Source: Cryptomeria japonica
Lineage: Eukaryota; Streptophyta; Pinopsida; Cupressales; Cupressaceae
Length of the DNA stretch: 64,000 nucleotides
Reading direction: 5' to 3'
Assembly (NCBI RefSeq): GCF_030272615.1
Contig: NC_081413.1
Coordinates: 557,221,136 to 557,285,135, forward strand
The notes below the pieces were generated by a model, which saw nothing but the letters and a program-made list of their open reading frames with translations, did not search any database and was not told where the DNA came from. Positions within the stretch are counted from its first letter, which is position 1, and every line of letters begins with the position of its first letter. The position numbers were made by a program, and so were the translations under genes. Below are positions 54,241-64,000 of this stretch, one piece after another.

Positions 54241-55211
54241 GTCTTCTGATTATTCTAATTTTCAGGCTCTTGAACTTCTTCATTAGCAGTAGCATCTACA
54301 TTCACTATCTTTGCCTCTATCAAAACACTCTGCATCATGCTTGGACTCTGCACTTTATTTGAAGTAACATCCTAATCATCAAACTCATATCTACATGCTT
54401 TGATTTGTTTCCCATGATTCTCATCTACCTTCACATTTGCACTTTCCACTATCTTTCTTAATCTCTTGTTGTAACAACATTAGGCTTTACTCTTAGTAGA
54501 ATATCCCAAAAAGATTCATTCATCATATCTTGTATCAAATTTACCTATATCCTCATCTCTATTGATATAACATTTGCTTTCAAGGATTTTGAAATATCTA
54601 ACTTTAGGAACACAACCAAACCATAGCTCATAAAGGGGTCTTACTGAAATCACCTTTTATATGCACCCAGTTGAATGTGTGTAAAATAGTGCTAACAACT
54701 TCTCTCTAGTAGATATGCGAAACATTCTCTTCAATCATCATAGTTCTAGTAGCATCCGAAACTATTATGTTCTTCCTTTCAACAACTCCATTCTACTAAG
54801 AGGTTCTCAGAGTAGATAATTGTCTTCGAATTCCATGCTCTTCACAAAAATAATTAAACTCATCGGAAATGAATTCTCCTCCCTGTTAGAACTTAGGCAC
54901 TTCAGCTTCAATCTTGTCTCTGTCTCCACTTTAACTTTGAATATTTTGAACTTCTCTAGTGCTTCAAATTTATCCCTTGGAAAAGTGACCCACATTATCC
55001 TAGAATAGTCATCAACCAACAACATAAAGTATATGTCTCCCTACAAGATTCTCACTCTATAAGGTCCACATAAATCATTATGCACAAGATCTAACAATCC
55101 ATTAGATGTATACAGTTTGCTCCTAAATGAAATTCTTGTTTGCTTTCCCATTTGATATTCTTTACATACCAGATTAGTAGGCTTCACAATCTTAGGCAGA
55201 TCACTAACAAC
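54241..55211 (-). pseudogene. pol: Element G integrase, broken
   Basis: LVDDYSRIMWVTFPRDKFEALEKF (54930-55020) covers the second part of the core; the Asp of the RSD motif is Asn (LSSNREE), and the Glu region is shifted (near 54780-54800). The FLGYSTK-type C-terminal region is seen near 54500. Many stops and frameshifts. Confidence 0.8.
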
Positions 55212-55837
55212 TTAAGTAGAACTGATCTTAATCATGCAATCAAAGTTAACATGACACATTCTCCTATGCCACAACCAACTCTCATCAATCGGAGCAATGA
55301 AACAACTTTTCTCACCAACATTTAGATGAAGGATATTACCTTTAGTCTTAGTACCTGATGCAATCTCTATACTGGAGCTATTCAAGATCTTACATTTCCC
55401 ATTCTTAAATTGCAAATCATACCCCTTATCAACCATTTGTCCAACACTCAAAAGATTATGCTTTAAACCTTCAACATATAAAACATTATCAGTACTATGC
55501 TTACCATCATGAGAAATAGAACCTCTACCACATATTACACAAGATTTATTGTCCCCAAATCTCACCAAAATGCCATCATACTTCTCCATATTCACAAATT
55601 TATCTTTATCTCCTGACATATGATGTGAAAACCCACTATCAATCACACATTCATCTTTCTCATTAATCTTAGCAGCCAAAGCTTTCTCTTCAAAAGTACA
55701 ACTTGTAAGTCAATAGATATCAGATCATCTTCCTTGATAGCAATGAACACAAATTCATCTTTAGAATTTTCTTTCTCAAACTCATCTATTACACCTTCAT
55801 CAACAACATAATAAAATTTCTTCTTATATCTATACTT
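55212..55837 (-). pseudogene. pol: Element G protease and GAG-pre-integrase
   Basis: CVIDSGFSHHMSGDKDKFVNME (DSG active site kept; the usual Cys of SGCSHHM is Phe), YVEGLKHNLLSVGQMVDKGY, GTKTKGNILHLN and WLWHRRMCHVNFDCM. 155 codons open, ending in a TAA at 55212. The link to Gag (55680-55837) is shifted and acidic. Confidence 0.88.
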
Positions 55838-56727
55838 CTAGTTAGACTTGCAAGACTTATCATACTCTAACACTTTTTCTATTCTTTCAGGACGTCTAGA
55901 AGCAAAATGACCAATCTTATTGCAAGAAAAACATTTAAAAGGTAACTTCCCTTCATACTTACCGACTCCCTTAGGAAATCTTCTATCAATAAGTGCTTCA
56001 AGCTCTTCTAGCTCTCTTTCTTGTTCTTCCATCTCTGTCATTTCCCTTTCATATCTGGACACCCTAGTTGAACTTTCTCCCGGATCATACTTCTGCTTCC
56101 TAGATACAGTAGCCTTAAATGTACTCTCAGTCTTATCATGTGATTCACCAAGTTTTCTCAGTTCAAAAGCAACAAGCTTTCCAACCAGCATATCTCTTGT
56201 CATAGTCCGGATCTCATCAATAATGACAACTTTATATTTTAAGCAGGAGGAAAAGATTTCAAGACTTTAGCCACAATCTCACCTTCTTCAATGACTCCAC
56301 TAGCACATCTGATGTTCATCACAAGATCATTCACTTTAGCCATAGAGGATGTAATATTCTCATCTTCTCCCATTCTCAGTAGCTCGTACTTTTCTTTCAA
56401 GCTCTGTAATTTAACAACTTTCACATGTTTATCTCCTTCATATAGGGTTTCAAGCTTCGCCCAAATCTCATGTACAGTCTGCAATCCCATCACATTAGTC
56501 ATCTCTGCATCAATCAGGGCACTCATCAATGCTTCTTTATCTCTAATATATTACTTTCATCATCCTTGAACTTAGCTGGAGTAATAGGACCATTCAAAGG
56601 AACAATGTATGCATTCTTTATGATCTTCCAATAATCTTCTCAATGATAATTGAAGTGAACTTCCATCTGGTGCTTCCATATAGAGTAAGAACCTCATACT
56701 CTCCTTCTTGATAACAACAACTGCCAT
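55838..56727 (-). pseudogene. gag: Element G Gag, broken
   Basis: ATG at 56727 (MAVVVIKKES), 44 bp after the primer site. EIWAKLETLYEGDKHVKVVKLQSLKEKYELLRM and the Glu-rich EMEEQERELEELEALI helix are typical of Copia Gag. The knuckle reads CFSCNKIGHFASRRPE, so the final Cys has become Arg. Frameshifts near 56530 and 56230. Confidence 0.85.
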
Positions 56728-56770
56728 CTTAGATCTCCCCAAGTGATTGAGTTCCTTTTAGAGGATCTAG

Positions 56771-56786
56771 CTCTGATACCAATTAT
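56771..56786 (-). other. Element G primer binding site
   Basis: The minus strand reads TTGGTATCAGAGC with two or three spacer bases before the LTR end, the initiator Met tRNA type. Confidence 0.85.
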
Positions 56787-57409
56787 TGGCAGCAAAGCAA
56801 CCTGAAAACCACAATAAGATGATACTCTGTAGTAGTATGCAAAAATATTACAATGGGGAATGCACATACATTCAGGCACACTTCCTATAGCTCACTTCTC
56901 AAAATAAAAAAGGTCTACAATCTTGGGAAGGCTCACTACCTTACAAAGATCGGACAATAATTCAAATTACATGAACTGAAAGAATAGCATCTCCAAATGC
57001 CTGATTACATTTCTGGTTAAGCACACTATCTACACAATAACTCTTCTCTGCTCTTCCACACTTCTGAATGATAGATTCGCTTATTCGCACATACAATATA
57101 AAATTAGATAATAAACATAACCACGAACACCCAACTTACATGATTACATGACCTATTTATACAATTCATGAACCTTACCCTTAAGGTCGACTCAACACAT
57201 AAGACCTAATTATAAAATTACATCACATGATACATAAATCCATAATTGGACCAATACAATGTCAGCAAAGACATAGCATGGACCCAAATAAAATCCTCAA
57301 ACACGCAAAACCAACAAATAATTCACCAAGATCATCCGCAACATGCTACACCATCAAATATGTTGCATAACACGAAGAATAACACCAGACTAATAAACTG
57401 ATAATTAAA
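56787..57409 (-). repeat. Element G 5' LTR, interrupted by element H
   Basis: Starts TGGCAGCAAAGC on the plus strand after the primer site and continues for 623 bp to the H insertion without reaching a CA end. It lacks the C/G tract and the GGGAAAAACCAC block of the other Copia LTRs here, so G is a different family. Confidence 0.7.
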
Positions 57410-58912
57410 TGTTGGCATTTCAATAGAAAGATTGTTGATATTCATTAAGGATATTGAGAAGGTTGTTGAAGATTATTTGATATAATTGAAAAAGGGATGA
57501 TAACTATCTTTATAACATTATTTTGTCATTGATGTCAAGAAATTAATTTTCTGATTCAGTATGATGTTGCCATATCTTGAGTAGATTGATTTGAAGAGAA
57601 TTAAGTGGTCGGTAAAAGATACAGAAAGAATGTGATGAATAAAGGGAGAAATAAGTTATTCAATGGGCAACTATTACCAAGTTAGACAATGATGAGATCA
57701 TAATGTTTAGATTGTTTTGATATCCTACATATGTTGTTTATTGTAAGGTTAATGCTATACTATGTCACCGAGTAAATAAACCTAGTCGATAAACCCTAAG
57801 GAACCTAGTCGGTAAACTCTAAGGTTATCGATATCGATTAATGAAGGCGGAATGTCTACCGAGTAAAGTTTAGTATTTATCGAGTTGCAACCGAGTTATG
57901 ATAGATCGCATTGGATGGATAAAAGCATTATTTAATGAAGGATGTTGATGAGCTGGTGATGTATAAATGATTGGTATGTCGTGCATGAAGTTTGTTAAGG
58001 ATCTATGGCAACGGAAGATTGGCAGGTAGATCTACAATGCAGATTGAACTGTAATAACCTTGTGCAAGTTCCAAGAAAGGAATGCAAGTCCCTAGGAAAG
58101 GTAAAACATTTTTAGATCGAAGGATGCATTGAACCTAGTCAAGATTGAAGATCTGATGGCTAAGATTGATCATGGGAAATGTGATCAAGGAGATTTAACG
58201 GTTAGCGAATTGATTATAAATAAGAAATTGTTGATGAACAATGTATGCAGGCAAGTGTAAGCACAGAGATGCTACATAGTGATTACCAAGCACAAAAGCT
58301 TGAAGACCTATTTGAACAATAGAGTAAGGAGCCCAGCAGAGGGACAAGATAAGTCCTATGATAGGATTGTTTTGAGCAAATAAGAATCTGCTTTAGCATT
58401 TTAGATGTGAAGTTGTAGATATATATTTATTACTGTTATTTTGTAAGTGACATAAAATCTCTTAACCAAGTGGACTTAACAATCTTATTTGTAAACCCTC
58501 TATCAAGGTGACATTCTAAATGAGTGTTTGAAATCCTCTGACAAGGTCACTTCTAACAAAGTGAAGATCCTAATAGATCTGAGGGAAATCTCTTAACCGG
58601 GTCACATCTAGCATTGTGTTTGTAATCTTTAACAGGATTTGCTTTTAACTGAGCATACTCTAGAAGAGTATATTTCTTAGTGGGTCTGAAATCCCACAGT
58701 GGTTTTTCCTTATTTGGGTTTCCACGTTAAATCTGGTGTTATATGTGTTATGATGATTATGTGTTTATGAATTTGCATGTTTAGCAGTTTTTGGTTATAT
58801 TGCTGAAGTATAAGTTACCGAGGTCGAATCTGTTGATTTTATGGAAGATTAAGTTTGTATGATTCACCCCCCCCCCTCTCATCTTATTAGTTATTGGCAT
58901 CAGAACTTTACA
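57410..58912 (+). repeat. Element H 5' LTR
   Basis: 1,503 bp, TGTTGGCATTTC to CTTTACA. TATA box TATAAATAAG at 58215-58224. Contains a doubled CCTAGTCG(G/A)TAAACCCTAAGG word (57780-57830), the block CAGTGGTTTTTCC-TTTGGGTTTCCACG (58697-58727), and a C run (58867-58876) close to the 3' end. Confidence 0.92.
58215..58224 (+). promoter_or_regulatory. Putative TATA box in element H 5' LTR
   Basis: TATAAATAAG in an AT-rich setting, about 700 bp before the LTR end. It is the best TATA candidate; the start site is not determinable here. Confidence 0.5.
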
Positions 58913-58926
58913 ATTGGTATCAGAGC
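58913..58926 (+). other. Element H primer binding site
   Basis: ATTGGTATCAGAGC directly after the LTR, a perfect initiator Met tRNA type site. Confidence 0.93.
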
Positions 58927-58977
58927 TTTGGACTCCGAAAGGAAAAGTTTAAAGGTACTTGAGGCAAAGATCTGAAG

Positions 58978-59990
58978 ATGTATAAAAGGGATGCATCGAA
59001 GCTGAACAAGTCAAGTTTCTCCACATGGCAGAAAAGGATGAAGTTGCATTTATCAGGTATTGGAGAATATGCAACATATTATTTGGAGAATGATTACATA
59101 CCACCAAGCACCAACCCGATGACCTTGGAAGAGATAAAGGCAAAGCAAGAACACATTCAAGCTATGAGTGAAATAACATCAGCATTGACCGACTCAGAGT
59201 TTAATAACCTAGAAGGCTGTAATGATGCAAAAGCAATGTGGACTAAGCTCATATCTGTATATGGCAGTGATGAACATGTTCAAAGAGAAAAAGTAGATAG
59301 TCTAAGAGGACAACTTGAATCCATGAGAATAAATGAAGGTGAGAACATAACCCAATACAGTACAAGGTTAAAGGAGACTGTCAATCAAATTAAAGGAGCA
59401 AGAGGAACTATTGAAGAAAAGGATGTAACAAGTAAGTTGTTGAGAACCCTTCCACCTGCTTATGTCATTTGATTCTCTACAATCAATGAATAGAGGTCTA
59501 TACCTAACATGCCAATTTCTTTAGATGCTACTATTGGTAAGCTACATGCATTTGAGTTAAGTAATTTTGATAACAATGGGTCTTTGATAAATAAAGTTGA
59601 ATCTGCATTCAGTTCTTTTCATATTGGTGAATTTGATGATTACAATGATAGAATGAATAAGTACTCTGAAGGGAATCACAGTTGAGCAAGTGAAAGATTT
59701 CACAAGAAATGGAAGAAGTGCACAAACTGTATGAGGAAATCAAGAATCAAGAAGAGTTTGAAGCATTATTAGCCAGAAGGTTACCGAGAGGAAAAGGTAA
59801 GTATAAAGGAAAGCTACCTTTAAAATGTTTCAATTGTGATAAAATAGGACATATGGCTTCTAACTGTCTTGACAAAGAATCAAGTGAAAAGAGAGAATAC
59901 CGAGATAATAGGCAAAAAGACAACCAATACAGAGGACACCAAGACTTCAGAAGGAGAGACAGAAAGACATGCCTAGTAGTTGATGAGGAA
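58978..59990 (+). pseudogene. gag: Element H Gag, broken
   Basis: ATG 58978 (MYKRDASKLNKSSFSTWQKRM), 52 bp after the primer site, opens 164 codons with AMWTKLISVYGSDEHVQREK and SLRGQLESMRINEGENI, typical of Copia Gag. TGA at 59470 and a frameshift before 59709 break it. It continues NQEEFEALLARRLPRGKGKYKGKL and one intact CCHC knuckle, CFNCDKIGHMASNC (59828-59869), then a basic stretch. Family role: particle assembly and RNA packaging. Confidence 0.9.
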
Positions 59991-60614
59991 TCCAATGATG
60001 ATAAATCTGATGAAACTGATACTAAGGAAGTTGTTTATGTGGCTATTAAAGATGGATCTGATGAAGAAAGGTATGAAGAAAAAACCCTAATATCTCACAT
60101 AAATAATAATGATTCTTGGATCATAGACAGTGGATGCTCACATCACATGACAGGTGATAAACACAAGTTTGTTAAATTAGAAGACTATGATGGAGGCTAT
60201 GTAAGATTTGGTAATGATGCACCATGTCCGGTGAAAGGTAAAGGATCTATAACACTTCTTGACAATGCTAAATGTGATGATGTATACTGGGTTGAAGGAT
60301 TGAAATACAATTTGTTGAGTGTAGCACAACTAAACAATACAGGACACCAAATAGAATTTCAGAAAGGAATTGTCAAAGTTCATGACAAGCATGGAAAGTT
60401 AGCTGCTACCGGGACACAAACAAAAGGCAACACATTTCATCTTGACTCAACTCGGAATAAGTGTCTTTATGCAAAGATAGATGATATCTGGTTATGGCAT
60501 AAAAGGTTTTGTCACGTAAATTTTGATAATCTAATCAAAATAAGTAAGAAGCACCGAGTAAGAGGTCTACCGAGTCTTGAAAAACCTGAGAATGCTATAT
60601 GCCGAGGATGCTAG
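59991..60614 (+). pseudogene. pol: Element H protease and GAG-pre-integrase
   Basis: Continues the Gag frame. SWIIDSGCSHHMTGDKHKF (60115-60171) is an intact Copia protease box. YWVEGLKYNLLSVAQLNNTG, GTQTKGNTFHL and WLWHKRFCHVNFDNL follow. The frame ends at TAG 60612-60614 in CRGC-Q-MGKM, where Gln is expected. Of the Copia proteases here this is the best preserved. Confidence 0.92.
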
Positions 60615-61331
60615 ATGGGTAAGATGACAAGATCAAGCTTTACAAGTAAGTCCTACACATCTAAAGGAATTTTAGATCTAGTACATACTGATCTTTGTGG
60701 TCCCATGAAAGTTCAAAGCTATTATGGCGATAAGTATTTCATATTATTTATGGATGATTACTCAAGGATGATGTCAGTTATGTTTTTATAAGAAAAAATC
60801 AGAAGCTTTTCAAATGTTCAAATGGTACAAGGCAAGAGTTGAAAATGAAACAAGAAGACAACTGAAATGTCTTAGATCTGATAGAGGAGGAGAGTTCACT
60901 TCTGATGAATTTAACTTATTATGCAATGATCATGGTATAAAAAGACAAGTATCTGCACCGAGAACACCTCAGCAAAATGGGATAGTCGAGAGAGGAAACA
61001 GATCAATTGTAGATTGTGCCAGAACCCTGATGATAGAAAAGAGGGTACCTCAAACATTTTGGAGAGAAGCAATCAGCACTGCAGTTTACACCCTGAACTG
61101 AGTTCAACTGAAGAAAGGAACATGAAGACACCATATGAGATCTGATATGACAAGAAACCTAATGTAAGTTATTTTAAAATCTTTGGAAGTAGATGCTATG
61201 TTCACAAAGATGAAAGAAATGGAAAGTTTGATCAGAAAAGTGAAGAAGGAACATTTCTTGGTTATTCTTCTAGAAGTAAAGCATTTAAATGTCTGATCAA
61301 ATCATCTAACAAAATAGTAGAAAGTGCAAAT
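60615..61331 (+). pseudogene. pol: Element H integrase, broken
   Basis: LVHTDLCGPMKV (first Asp, about 60680-60715), DDYSRMM, a frameshift near 60790, LRSDRGGEFTSDEF (second Asp) and PQQNGIVERGNRS (Glu) give a complete catalytic set. TGA at 61099-61101 stands for Arg in YTLNRVQLKK; a second TGA near 61143 stands for Trp in PYEIWYDKK; there is a small indel near 61125. The C-terminal [12 protein letters not shown] is present. Confidence 0.9.
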
Positions 61332-62400
61332 GTGAAAATTGATGAATTTGCAGAAAGAAATGATGAAGGAAATTCCAAAGAACCAGAAGATTATGAAGAA
61401 TTTGTTTATGTTCAACTAAGAAGTCCTACCGAGAAAGCTGCTAAAGAAAATGAAGATAATGTCCAATTACCGAGTGATGAAGAAGATCATATAGAACCCA
61501 CCAAGCCTATATTAGCCAAATATGTCAGAAGAAATCATGCATCAAGTCAGATTATAGGAGATAAGGATGATCCAATGATGACAAGGAACAAACTGAGACA
61601 AAACACATGTCTGATATCTGAATTTGAACTGAGAATAGTAAAAGAGGCATTTAACAGTGAAGATTGGGTAAATGCAATGACAGAAGAGATTGATCAAATC
61701 AAGAAGAATGACACATGGACACTGATCCCAAGACCGAAGGTCAAAAATGTAATCGGTACAGAGTGGATTTTCAGAAACAAGCTAAATGAAAAAGGTGAGG
61801 TCATTCAGAACAAAGCAAGACTAGTTTGCAAAGGCTATGCTCAAGAAGAAGGAATAGATTATGGTGAGACTTTTGCACCCGTGGCTAGACTTGAGGGAGT
61901 AAGAACATTGTTGGCATATGCTGCTTTAAAAGATTTCAAGGTATATCAAATGGATGTTAAATTTGCATTTTGAATGGTATACTAGAAGAAGAAGTTTATA
62001 TTGAACAACCTAAAGGATTTGTTGAAGACAAGAGTAAAGATCAGGTATGTAAATTGAACAAAGCTTTATATGGTCTGAAACAAGCACCTAGAGCATGGTA
62101 TGAGAGACTGCACTTTTATTTAATCAAGATTGGTTTTATAAGGACAAGTGAAAACAACAACATGTACATGAAGAGTGATGAGGACAATGGAATACTGATC
62201 TCAGCCATATTTGTTGATGATATTATTTTTTGTGGTAATGACTCCTTATGCAAGAACTTTGGAAATGAAATGTGCAAAGAATTTGAGATGTCATTAATCA
62301 GTGAGATAAAGTATTCTATAGGTTTACAGATACTGCAAATGAAAGATGAGATTTTCATTACTCAATCCAAGTACATAAAGGAAATCTTGAAGAAATTTGG
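61332..62400 (+). pseudogene. pol: Element H reverse transcriptase, one frameshift
   Basis: [51 protein letters not shown] and YQMDVKFAF, then a one-base deletion at about 61970 and [37 protein letters not shown] and the catalytic AIFVDDIIFCGND (about 62203-62240). All core motifs are present. Order after integrase confirms Ty1/Copia. Confidence 0.93.
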
Positions 62401-63163
62401 AATGGAGGATTCTAAACCAGTAAGTACTCCTATGACTACTAATTATAAACTATCAAAGAATGATGAATCTGCATTTGTTGATGAGACACTTTACCGATCT
62501 ATGATTGAGAAGTTGCAATATGTTGTGCATAGTAGACCGGATATAACACATGCAGTAGGTATTGTTGCAAGATTTTCTGCAGATCTCAAAGAAACCCATA
62601 TGACAGCAATCAAGAGAATTTTCAGATACCTGAGAGGCACTAAAGATTATGGCTTAGTATATGAAAAGAGACATGATTTTGATTTAAAAGTTTATACTGA
62701 TGTTGATTGGGTAGGCAACATAGATGACAGGAAAAGCACAAGTGGTGGAGCTTTCTTTTTAGGAGAAAGACTAGTGAGTTGGCTTAGCAAGAAACAAAGA
62801 TGTATCTCACAGTCAACAACAAAAGCTGAATATGTTCCTGCAACATTGAATTGTACCAATATAGCATGGATCAAACAACTGTTGGAAGGTATAAATGAGA
62901 AAGTTACCAAGCCAGTAACTATATTCTATGATAATACTAGTGCCATTAACATTTCAAAGAATCTGGTAATGCACTCTAAGACAAAGCATATCTCTTTAAA
63001 GTATCATTATCTCAGAGAAGAAGTTCAAGAGAAGAAAGTTGTGCTAGAATATATCAGTTCAAAGGAGCAATTAGTAGACATCTTCACAAAGCCATTACCA
63101 AGGGACACTTTTGAGTATCTCAGAAGCAAGTTAGGGGTCCTACCCCTATCTTCTACTCACTGA
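62401..63163 (+). pseudogene. pol: Element H RNase H, apparently intact domain
   Basis: In one open frame with the RT end: VYTDVDWVGNIDDRKSTSGG (Asp), QSTTKAEYVPATLNC (Glu), IFYDNTSAINISKN (Asp), then YISSKEQLVDIFTKPLPR and LRSKLGVLPLSSTH ending at 63163. No break from 61970 to the stop. The sequence is a close relative of the F domain. Confidence 0.93.
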
Positions 63164-63601
63164 CTGAGTTTAGTGAAAGCATCAATTCGATGAATCTACA
63201 GAATATTATGTGTGGATTAATGTTGATTTACACACTTTAGAAGGTTTTCTAAAGGTGTGCAGGAAATAGTGAATAGAGACAAGTTGCTCTGACCGAGACT
63301 GAGATGATACACACCAAGGCAAATCACTTCACAGAGGAAGAAATCATGATTTAATTCTTTTACTTTTTGGCATTGTTGTCAAAGGGGGAGAACACTAAAT
63401 GGTAAAGTCCTAAATGAAGAAGATAACAGAAGATTAATGACAAAGGGAGAAGAATACAAAAGAGAGAAGACTTCGGGAGATTTTAACAGCTCAAAGATAA
63501 CAGGAGAAGTCTAACAACAATCTGAATCCAAATCAATTTGAATATCTTGTTGGTATTACCATTTAAAAGTTGGTTTTGCCATCGATGCCAAAGGGGGAGA
63601 T
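63164..63601 (+). other. Element H 3' untranslated region with two polypurine tracts
   Basis: No gene. The first tract, AAAGGGGGAG (63381-63390), lies in TTTTGGCATTGTTGTCAAAGG; the second, AAAGGGGGAGAT (63590-63601), in TTTTGCCATCGATGCCAAAGG and abuts the LTR. The two share about 17 of 20 context bases, so the tract and its flank are duplicated about 210 bp apart. Confidence 0.85.
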
Positions 63602-64000
63602 TGTTGGCATTTAAATAGAAAGATTGTTGATATTCATTAAGGATATTGAGAAGGTTGTTGAAGATTATTTGATATAACTGAAAAAGGGATGATAACTATC
63701 TTTATAATATTATTTTGTCATTGATGTCAAGAAATTGATTTTCTGATTCAGTATGATGTTGCAATATCTTGAGTAGATTGATTTGAGTGGTCGGTAAAAG
63801 ACATAGAAAGAATGTGATGAATAAGGGGAGAAATAAGTTATTCAAAGGTCAACTATTCCTGAGTTAGACAATGATGAGATCATGATGTTTAGATTGTTTT
63901 GATATCCTACATATGTTGTTTATTGTAAGGTTAATACTATACTATGTCACTGAGTAAAGAACCTAGTCGGTAAACCCTAAGGAACCTAGTCGGTAAACCC
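63602..64000 (+). repeat. Element H 3' LTR, partial
   Basis: Starts TGTTGGCATTTAAATAG and follows 57410 onward with a few substitutions and a 12-bp gap near 63788. Runs off the window. Confidence 0.9.

Larger units (their letters stand above)
53118..57409 (-). mobile_element. Element G: decayed Ty1/Copia element, 3' end missing
   Basis: On the minus strand: 5' LTR (56787-57409, cut by H), primer site, Gag, protease, integrase, RT and the first part of RNase H, which stops at the D junction (53118) in sequence equivalent to RYLKGT. Its 3' LTR is not here. It has more stops and frameshifts than F or H, so it looks older, which fits its being the target of H. Confidence 0.85.
57410..64000 (+). 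mobile_element. Element H: near full-length Ty1/Copia retrotransposon, right end cut by window
   Basis: 5' LTR 57410-58912, primer site, Gag to RNase H (58978-63163), two polypurine tracts and the first 399 bp of the 3' LTR. The LTR ends seen are about 96-97% identical by eye with a 12-bp gap. At least seven disabling changes in the coding region. Inserted in the LTR of G; the left flank is TTAAA, and the right flank lies beyond the window. Confidence 0.92.

Noticed and set aside
58913-58926. tRNA-like sequence at the LTR edges
   Set aside because: Only the 12-14 bases complementary to the tRNA end are present; these are primer sites, not tRNA genes.

Overview
The window is plant nuclear DNA made almost entirely of LTR retrotransposons. 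No convincing host gene, rRNA, tRNA or CRISPR array was found. The plant assignment rests on four things: Copia elements with initiator-Met-type primer sites (TGGTATCAGAGC), Ty3/Gypsy elements of the Tat type with a second RNase H, an antisense plant mobile domain (PMD) reading frame, and AT-rich LTRs. The dense nesting and old, decayed copies suit a large genome such as a conifer's, but the species cannot be proven from this sequence.

Layout. Element A (1-6497, minus) and element B (9171-16837, minus) are two copies of one unusual LTR retrotransposon family. It carries a Gag-like protein with four zinc knuckles and a second large protein of unknown function (ORF2, about 1,100 residues), and has no recognisable protease, integrase or reverse transcriptase. 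Both sit inside element C, a Tat-like Gypsy element on the plus strand (leader from 6498, gag from 9051 and 16838, pol to 24019, 3' LTR 33789 to about 35257). A third insertion into C is element F, a complete-length but inactivated Copia element (24793-32342, minus) with a perfect 5-bp target duplication. To the right of C is the 3' half of another Tat-like element, E (35258-40320, plus). The simplest reading is that C inserted into E, whose 5' half lies left of the window.

Element D (40329-53117, plus) is a long Tat-type element with LTRs about 97% identical by eye. It has lost its reverse transcriptase, RNase H and most of its integrase, but keeps gag and protease. Its leader is full of a CGCGTCTGTG word, and an antisense PMD-protein frame lies between the pol remnant and the 3' LTR. 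Right of D is element G (53118-57409, minus), a decayed Copia element truncated at the D/E junction. Element H (57410 to the window end, plus) is a near full-length Copia element inserted in the 5' LTR of G.

How the parts work together. C, E, F, G and H encode, or once encoded, the usual gag-pol functions. A, B and D lack polymerase functions and must have been mobilised in trans. A and B share with the Copia elements F and H the primer site, a duplicated polypurine tract in the same sequence context, a C/G tract near the LTR end and other LTR blocks, so a Copia partner of that type is the likely source of their enzymes. All coding regions carry disabling changes; the nonsense codons of the PMD frame are nearly all TAG at positions where CAG (Gln) would fit, the pattern expected from deamination of methylated CHG sites.
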